Shown here in pieces: positions 57,443 to 64,000 of a stretch of 64,000 bases of DNA. Position 1 is the first letter of the stretch. Every line of letters begins with the position of its first letter. The notes beneath the pieces are model-generated. The model was not told the DNA's origin. It did not search any database and worked only from the letters and a program-made list of their open reading frames with translations. The position numbers and the translations under genes are program-made. This DNA is from Aphidius gifuensis (taxonomy: Eukaryota > Arthropoda > Insecta > Hymenoptera > Braconidae): assembly GCF_014905175.1 (NCBI RefSeq), contig NC_057789.1, forward strand, positions 15,242,876-15,306,875, read 5' to 3'.

Positions 57443-59420
57443 GCAGCAGATACATTATTAGGAACTTCTTTGAGCGGAACTGATAGTAATACAACAATAA
57501 AATAGTTGAATGTGAGACAAATTAGAGGGCGTAAAGTAAAACCGTTTGAGGAAATTAAAACATTGGATGAAGATTCAACCGATATTTTTGCCCCGTCTTT
57601 AATTGATGACCATTATCCTTCACGTCCTGTTGTTTTGGAAAATCTTTGTCTATATGAGTTTTGCAAAGAGTGGGACGTTGTTAGATCTGAGCCTGTGTCT
57701 GATAAAGTCGAGTATTATACACTCAAAATAAATGATTAAGGGAACCCTATATTATGGGTCAAAAAACGATCTCGAGGCTATTTAATCCATCATTGGATAT
57801 ACAATATAAAAACCCACCCTGAAGACTTTTACTTTTCATTACTATTTTTATTTAAACCTTGGAGAAACACTGATGAATTGAAAGATGGTTTTGAGACATT
57901 CGCTGATCCATTTAATGCTAAAAAAGATGAACTTCAAGAAGCGTGTAATTATTACAAGCGTCTAGATGATTTTCAAGAAGGATTAGATCATATGCAAAAA
58001 CTAATTGAAGAAAAAGAAAATGAAATTATCGGAAATAAACCTGAGGATCAACTAGAAGGAGAAGGTGGAACAGGTAAAACCTTTCTAATCTACGTTATTA
58101 AAACTTGGATTCAAAGAACATTAAATCGTCAAATTGCAATTGCCGCTCTTACAGGCCTTGCTGCATTTGGTATTAACGGTGTGACGCTGCATAGAATTTT
58201 TTCACTGCCGGTTCAGCATGGAGGTACACCAAAGTACATGGCTAATGGCTTTATCTGACGGTGCTCTTAAGGTATTACGTAAACAGTTAAGAGACATTGC
58301 ACTAGTGATTGTTGACGAAATTTCAATGGTTTCTAATGTTACGTTAATGTATGTAAATCGCAGATTGAATGAAATTTTTAATACTTCTGATGAATTAAAT
58401 GGATGGTTCGGTAAAAAACATATCCTATTTTTTGGAGATCTAATGCAACTTATGCCAGTTGCTCAAGACGCAGTTTACATGGATTTATCATCCGATGATA
58501 TGAAAAAATGTCTTGAATCTATGGGACATTTTAATATTTGGAAACAATTGGTTGAATATAATGAACTTACTATAAATATGCGTCAGCGAAATGATGATGC
58601 CTATGGGAAACTTTTGTCTCGATTGAGAGTTGGATCTATGACGAAAGAAGATGTTCAGCTGTTAAGCACTCGGAATATAAATTTAGATATATTCCCTGTT
58701 GGTGACAGACTTGATGAACTGTGTAATTATATAGAAAAATTGCCTTCATCTGCTGTATGCTTGTTACCAACTAATGAAATGTGTGATGCAATAAATTCTG
58801 CTATGTTAGACAAAATAAAAACACAAGAAGTATATAATCTCTGTGCAAATGATACCATCGATTGTAAGCCTATTTATCGAAAAAATGCAGAAAAAGACTT
58901 AGCTAACAATGAATATGATGCTAGTCGATCAGCTGGTTTAGCAGAAAATATAACATTAAAATCGGTGCAAAAATCATGATTAGGCGAAATATTGACTACA
59001 CATTAGGCATGGTCAATGGTGCACTTGGTACAGTTGTATCTGTTTCAAAGAGTATGGATGGTAAAAACTTGCAATTAATTGTCGTTAAATTAACTAAAGG
59101 AGGCCATGATTGTATAGTTGAAAGAATAGATGTGAAATTCCAGTTGTCTGATGGAGTGTTCGTGATACGTTCACAATTTCCAATTTGTGTTAGTTACGCA
59201 ATGACAATACATAAATCTCAGGGAGTTAGTTTAGAGTGCGCTATTGTTGACGTCGGTGAAAAGTCATTTGCCAAAGGTATGACTTACGTTGCACTTTCGC
59301 GAGTTACAACATTAAATGGTTTGCATTTAATAAATTTTGACCCATCAAAAGCAATAGCAAGTCAGCAAGCAATCGAAGAATACAATCGTTTGCGGAAAAT
59401 TTATAAACCTGATTTGAAAG
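57443..59420 (+). pseudogene. Helitron polyprotein part 3: Pif1-type helicase
   Basis: Walker A is EGEGGTGKTF (Lys codon at 58076) and Walker B is LVIVDEISMV (about 58303-58332). FFGDLMQLMPV, TINMRQRNDD, AMTIHKSQGVS (about 59198) and YVALSRVTTLNG (about 59285) cover the later motifs of the Pif1/RecD superfamily. Breaks: TAG at 57503 and TAA at 57737; a 7 bp tandem duplication (ATGGCTA, ATGGCTT) near 58238-58251 shifts the frame; one A missing from an A-run near 58960 shifts it again. All helicase motifs are still legible, so inactivation is recent. Confidence 0.85.
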
Positions 59421-60361
59421 AAATTCCAATTTCGAATAGAAGTTTTCCGAAAAATTTTGATACCAAGTGGTGTTTCAAATCATTTTTGGTTGATATAGAA
59501 TGTGAAAAAAAATCCAAAGTTATCGACACGCTGTCTAATGTACATGGATTATCTAATGATAATGGTTCATCGAGCTATGTAAACTCTGTGATGCAATGTA
59601 TATTACACTCAGAAGTTATGAATGATTCATTAAAAAACATTAGCAACTCACACCATTCGGTAGTAGCTAAATTTTTCAATGAGTACATTTCAAAAATGAC
59701 TTCTTCAGCAGATGAAATTAAAACATTTGTTGGTGAAGCGTTCAACCATAATAACGAAGATGATCCTGCTAAATTTTTAACAGCACTCTGTACAAAAGAT
59801 CATGTTCTTACCAAACATTTAGGCCATGAAGAAAAGTATTTAGAAAAATGTGAATCCTGTTCATACGTAAATGTCTCATTGTCAAACCAGTACATTATAA
59901 ATCTTTTAATACCAAATGGAAATAACACTTTCACATTACAAGAACTTATAAATCAATCGTTCTCATTGTGGCACGAAGGAACTGGTACATGTTTAGATTG
60001 TTTAACTTCAACGAAAATTTTTATAAAATTAGAAATTCTTAAGACAAATGATGTTGTTGTTTTGAAGGTCAACTCTTTGTCAATAAATCAAAATGGTCGA
60101 TTGCAAAACAATTATTGTTCGATAAAAAGGATACCCACATCTAAAGTAGAAATTTGTAAATCTATATATAAAGTTAATTACGCTATATTCACTGATAGCG
60201 GTAGATCAAACCAACATTTCATAAGTTATATCCGTAATAAAAATCGTTGGATAAAAATTGATGATCAGTTTGTTACCAATGAATCTTGGCCAAGAAATGC
60301 AAAAAATTCTTATATTTTATTTTTAGAACGTACTCAAAAGGGTACAAAGCTCACTAAATAA
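59421..60361 (+). pseudogene. Helitron polyprotein part 4: USP-like domain with Ser at the catalytic Cys position
   Basis: After the helicase come about 310 codons resembling ubiquitin-specific proteases. The Cys-box region reads GLSNDNGSSSYVNSVMQCIL, where USPs have GNTC before Tyr; the Cys is here Ser (AGC at 59573). CESCSY and CLDCL could form the zinc-binding fingers. The His box reads QHFISYIRNKNRWIKIDD (His codon at 60215), with Asp following as usual. The domain looks folded but should lack thiol protease activity unless the alignment is off by one residue. It may bind ubiquitin-like proteins. Stop TAA at 60359-60361. Confidence 0.7.
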
Positions 60362-60448
60362 ATTTTAAATAACGATTCACGATCTGGAAGTATGATAGGT
60401 TGTTATTTTTTATTTGTGAACGATTGAAAGACTTTACAAAAAGATATG

Positions 60449-61680
60449 ATATCACACAAAAAACAAAAATAAATTTTTGTACAAAAAGGAGAGTCAAGTA
60501 TTCGAAATTAATTTTTTTTTTTTTTTTTAAACATACAAAAAAAGAGGATATCAAAAAAGTCAAGTACAAAAGTACATATTTCTTTACAATTTATTGACCC
60601 ATATGAATAGTCTTAACTTTTGACAAAATTTTATACTTGACCCCGCCCGGTTCTTCCCAAATAAAATTTCAAGTCTTTCACACAAATGTAGGCTCAATAA
60701 AAAGTGAAAGATAGAAGTAATTTAACTGTATCAAATTAATTAACACGCATATGAAAAATATGTTATGTATATAATACTGAACTATCATACTTAGCCAACT
60801 ACTGGTGATAATATTTCTCCACGTATACTTTGATTTTCTCCATAATTAGTCTGAATCTCTCGCAAATTAAACCATACGGAGAAATGTGTAAAAAAAAATT
60901 TTCTCCAACTGTTCGTGAGCAGCCAAAAAATGACGTCAGTAAAATAGTTCGAAAAGTAAAAAGTAGGGGCGCTCCTATGTAAAATCTATATAAAAAGTTC
61001 ACAAGCGCCGCCATCGGAAAAAAAAGCCCTAATGAGAACATCCTCATACCTCCTCCATTGGCAGCGCTTGTGGAGCTTTTGTATGTGAAATCTATATAGA
61101 AAAAATTTGACAAGCGCCATCAGTGGTAAAAAGAAGCCCTAAATTGTATAAAATTTTCCCTGTGAATACGGGTGCTGGTCAGTATTAAGTGGTGTATTTA
61201 CATGCTAGAATTCTAAATTCAATGCAAAATCTTGAATCACTATTCACTAGATATGACCACAATATATTCAGTAATATCTAGGTAAAATAAAATAGTAACT
61301 AGTGATGTGAATTCTTGCTACAAAAACTTGCATGAATCTAGCTTGTGGACACACCACTTTACAGGGGGAAATCCAGTGAAATCGTAGAGCAACAACATCA
61401 TTAATGTCGTCGTCAATATTATATTATAAACAATTATAAAAGTGTGTATGTAGGCTTGAAATTATATTCGGGAAGAACCGGGCGGGGTCAAGTATAAAAT
61501 TTTGTCAAAAGTTAAGACTATTCATATGGGTCAATAATTTGTAAAGAAATATGTACTTTTGTACTTGACTTTTTTGATATCCTCTTTTTTTGTATGTTTA
61601 AAAAAAAAAAATGAAAATTAATTTCGAATACTTGATTCTCCTTTTTGTACAAAAATTTATTTTTGTTTTTTGTGTGATAT
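60449..61680. mobile_element. 1.23 kb TIR element with about 225 bp arms
   Basis: 60449-60675 is the inverted copy of about 61455-61680. Ends are ATATCACACAAAAAACAAAA and complement; inner arm words are GGTCAATAA-type, AAAGTTAAGACTATTCATAT and TATACTTGACCCCGCCCGG. The first coding frames seen here are readings of the arms. It starts 88 bp after the Helitron stop. Confidence 0.8.
60950..61160. mobile_element. Nested MITE of the 51.0 kb family
   Basis: Carries TATGTAAAATCTATATA, CACAAGCGCCGCCATCGG and AAAAAAGCCCTAATG, then a second, related half (GGCAGCGCTTGTGGAGC, ATGTGAAATCTATATAG, GACAAGCGCCATCAGTGG, AAGCCCTAAATTGTA). It lies in the centre of the 60.4 kb element and matches 51043-51207. Confidence 0.65.
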
Positions 61681-63522
61681 AACCATCAATGAATGACGAA
61701 AAAAAAACAAAGGACTAATCTTTGATGTTCAATATCTCGGAATTTTCTCGAGATATAGATTTTGTAGATATAGGTCTTAAGAAATTGCTATTATTGTTGA
61801 AATGTTTCCAAATTTACGGGAAAAAATTTTCTAAAATCCACAAAAATGAATAATCGCGAATAAAAATTTAACAGGGTTCTTATCAGAATGCCACTCTAGA
61901 ATTTCTACACGATTCTTATTTTGGGTCACAGAATCTACCCTTAAAAAATAAGAATTTTAAATTATGTCTAAATTGGAGTTCACTCTATATTGTAAACTTT
62001 AAATAAAAGTAAAACTTTTTTGTCCCTTTAATTTTTGCAATTACGTTAACAGTTTTCGAGTAGAAAGTATGCAAAAGGTGGTATATTCTTCGAAAAATCC
62101 TCAAAAATCGAAACTAAAAGTCAAAATTTTTTGAAAAGAAAAGAGAAAAAAAAACACGTGGAATTAGCCACTATGTATATATGTATAGGAATTGGTACTG
62201 ACAAGGGGTGCTAGAAACGTTGAAAGAAAACTGACTTGATATAGAAACGAATAAACTCTGTAATAATGAATACATCATTACTGGTCGTCGTAAATTGTGA
62301 CGAGACGACATCATTAGATGGAGCAGTATAGTCACTTGATCGTTGTCACTTAACTAAGCAACACCGTATATTATTTGTAAAATAAAAGAAATATTGGTTA
62401 GCACTACCTCAAAATAAGATAATAAATAGTCTGATCATATGTGTGTGAATAGTGTAAATGTTTAAACAAATATCGAAAGTAAATGAAATGAACAGTTTAT
62501 AAATATATAAAGAATATTAAAGCAGAGAGATAATTTTTGTGTAATAATAGGAGTAATCTTAAATTATTTATTTCGTGTATTTTTTATTTTATTCTTGTAA
62601 TTGATATAATTTATTATTCATTTTCTTACAAGCGCATTATTTTATTGTACAAGTAATGGGGCGTAATTCAAAATCAATAAAAATTATGAAATAAAAGAAT
62701 AACACCACACAACTTTATGTAACAACAATAATCTCAAAAAATCAATTCATTAAAAAAAACTTAATATTTATAAATTCACTTGGTAGAATCTGACAGAATC
62801 TGCCAGATTATTTTTACCAGGGTTTTGACATTACGAATCCGATATTAAGGCGAATATCCTCGGTAGATTCTTGGTGGTTGAAAAGAACTCCAACAGAAGA
62901 CCCTACTGGCTCTTATGGATAGACTCTATCCTCTTTTTGGCCACTAAAAAATCGACGTAATGTCTTAGCTAGCACACTGATCAAAAAAATTAACGTGACC
63001 ATAATTTTTACTAGCTTGTAGCAGTTTTTGATTTTTTACATATAAATAAGGCTGAAAATTTGACAATTGTTTTCAAGAAGAAGATAACATAAGTGCTCTT
63101 TCGTCATACCGAGATACTTTTCTACAATGGCGGACAACAATTAAAAAATCAAATATTATTGAGAGAGGAATCGAATTACTGCCACTTTTAAAATTCCATT
63201 TTAAATATACATATGAAGAAAAATATTCATCAAAACAAAATAAAAACTAGCCGATATAAATAAATTTAATAAATTGGAGAAATCAAATAGGATGACTAAT
63301 TTTCACAATTAAAAAGACTAAGTCTATTGAAACAGCATAAGAAGTGATTTACAATTCTTTAAAATAGTATATAATGTACATCAAGTGATCAATTGATCAT
63401 GGGATTTATAAAGATAAGAACATTTTATTCATTTTTTCGAATAACTTTCTTATTCCATCTCAGTGGTTCTTCTTCCAATAAATATTGGACGTATAATTGG
63501 ACAAAAGTGAAGCCATTATCCA
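61681..63522. other. Non-coding DNA between the TIR element and PKN
   Basis: About 1.8 kb of AT-rich DNA. Words such as AATATCTCGGAATTTTC and AGTTTTCGAGTAGAAAG near 61728 and 62048 look like old repeat fragments. No open frame with protein-like composition, RNA gene or element end was found. The last part should hold the 3' untranslated region of the minus-strand kinase gene. Confidence 0.5.
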
Positions 63523-64000
63523 TTAGCACCAATCAGCCATATACGTAAAATCTTTGAAGAGGCTTTGTTCAATGTCATCCAAAGGTCGTGGATCTTTTGG
63601 TGGCGTCAAGTGAGGTTTTTCAGAAGTAAACTCTTCATCAAAGTTGCTCACATCTTCAACAGAATGCTAGAATACAAAAAAACGAGAAGAAATTATTACA
63701 TTGTAGTACATTCAGAATTTAAATTTAATAATGAGAACAATTCTGAAGACATACGATGACTGGAACAAAAGGTGGCTTAACACGCCGAAGAAGAAGATCG
63801 TCCCACGCAGTGTGTCTGAAGAAAGCTTGTTTTTTAACATCTTCAGCGTCTCGTTCGCTACTTCCAAGTCTCCGGTCAGGATTTTTTCTAAGTAACTGTT
63901 ATAAAAAAAAAGTTCATCTAAATTGTCAAAAGTTATACTTATACTTGAAATTTTAATTTTGCTTACTCTTCTCATAATTGCAATAGCCTCAAGTGACAGA
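63523..64000 (-). CDS. Pkn: Protein kinase N, last exons (partial at window edge)
   Basis: Three minus-strand exons. 64000-63967 (continuing outside the window) ends LSLEAIAIMRR|GTAAGC. 63895-63755 has a TAACAG acceptor and C|GTATGT donor and reads KNPDRRLGSSERDAEDVKKQ, AFFRHTAWDDLLLRRVK and PPFVPVI, the end of the AGC kinase domain. 63666-63523 has a TTCTAG acceptor and reads VSNFDEEFTSEKPHLTPPKD, the turn motif region, then LFKDFTYMADWC and a stop, the PKN hydrophobic tail in which Asp replaces the phospho-Ser. Introns are 71 and 88 bp, all in phase 0. PKN is a Rho/Rac effector kinase acting in the cytoplasm. The N-terminal HR1 and C2-like domains are outside the window. Confidence 0.93.

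Larger units (their letters stand above)
51950..60361 (+). mobile_element. Helitron, near-complete coding region, recently inactivated
   Basis: One plus-strand reading frame from 52298 to 60361 (about 2,690 codons) encodes, in order, two C48-type protease domains, a Helitron Rep (HUH) nuclease, a Pif1-family helicase and a USP-like domain. Rep plus helicase in one protein defines Helitrons, which move by rolling-circle-like replication. Inactivating lesions are few: stops at 52355, 53489, 57440, 57503 and 57737, and frameshifts near 58240 and 58955. The termini (5' TC and 3' hairpin-CTRR) were not identified, so the limits are those of the array and gene. Confidence 0.85.

Noticed and set aside
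50954..61113. A conserved protein with LMALVNFFLYRFYI shared between 51.0 kb and 61.0 kb.
   Set aside because: The similarity comes from a palindromic MITE family at both places; the frames lie on its stem.

Overview
The window is eukaryotic nuclear DNA, very AT-rich, with many simple repeats, spliced genes with short introns, and layered transposable elements (TEs). The only gene placed with confidence in a conserved host family is the 3' end of protein kinase N (PKN, an AGC kinase) on the minus strand at the right edge. Its 71-88 bp introns, the AT-richness, and the Polinton-like, Helitron and Mutator-like TEs suggest an insect. A hymenopteran such as a parasitoid wasp would fit, but that is inference.

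Layout. (1) 1-13721: one giant inverted repeat with arms of about 6.2 kb around a 1.24 kb unique spacer; the left arm may continue beyond the window. Each arm carries a copy of a gene for a double-stranded-RNA-binding protein, transcribed outward from a TATA/initiator promoter near the spacer. The right copy is intact (200 aa); the left has lost its start codon and is frameshifted. (2) 13.7-23.3 kb: non-coding DNA, minisatellites, a 3.0 kb DNA transposon with 437 bp terminal inverted repeats (TIRs), and an 0.8 kb MITE sitting beside it in one TA tract. (3) 23.3-29.2 kb: a decayed Polinton/Maverick (adintovirus-like) element with a double-jelly-roll capsid gene, a second capsid-like gene, the C-terminus of a packaging ATPase, two recurrent Polinton proteins of unknown role, and an integrase with a chromodomain. 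All are broken and no polymerase is visible. (4) 29.2-38.7 kb: foldback elements, an unrecognised spliced gene, satellite-like repeats, a short frameshifted gene, tandem tRNA-derived repeats, and a Mutator-like (MULE) transposase fragment split by a MITE with an 11 bp target duplication. (5) 38.7-46.3 kb: tandem and satellite repeats, a third tRNA-derived insertion, and a second copy of the module flanking the Polinton capsid gene. (6) 46.3-50.1 kb: two short spliced genes of unknown function. (7) 50.4-60.4 kb: foldbacks, a three-copy hairpin array, then a Helitron whose single about 8 kb reading frame encodes two C48/Ulp1-type protease domains, a Rep/HUH nuclease, a Pif1-type helicase and a USP-like domain. 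It is interrupted by five stops and two frameshifts. (8) 60.4-64.0 kb: a TIR element, empty non-coding DNA, and PKN.

The parts do not form one pathway. The most unusual locus is the palindrome: a gene for a dsRNA-binding protein inside an inverted repeat whose read-through transcripts would themselves be dsRNA. The rest is mainly a record of nested insertions, several of which can be ordered because an uninterrupted copy or opposite arm is present in the same window.
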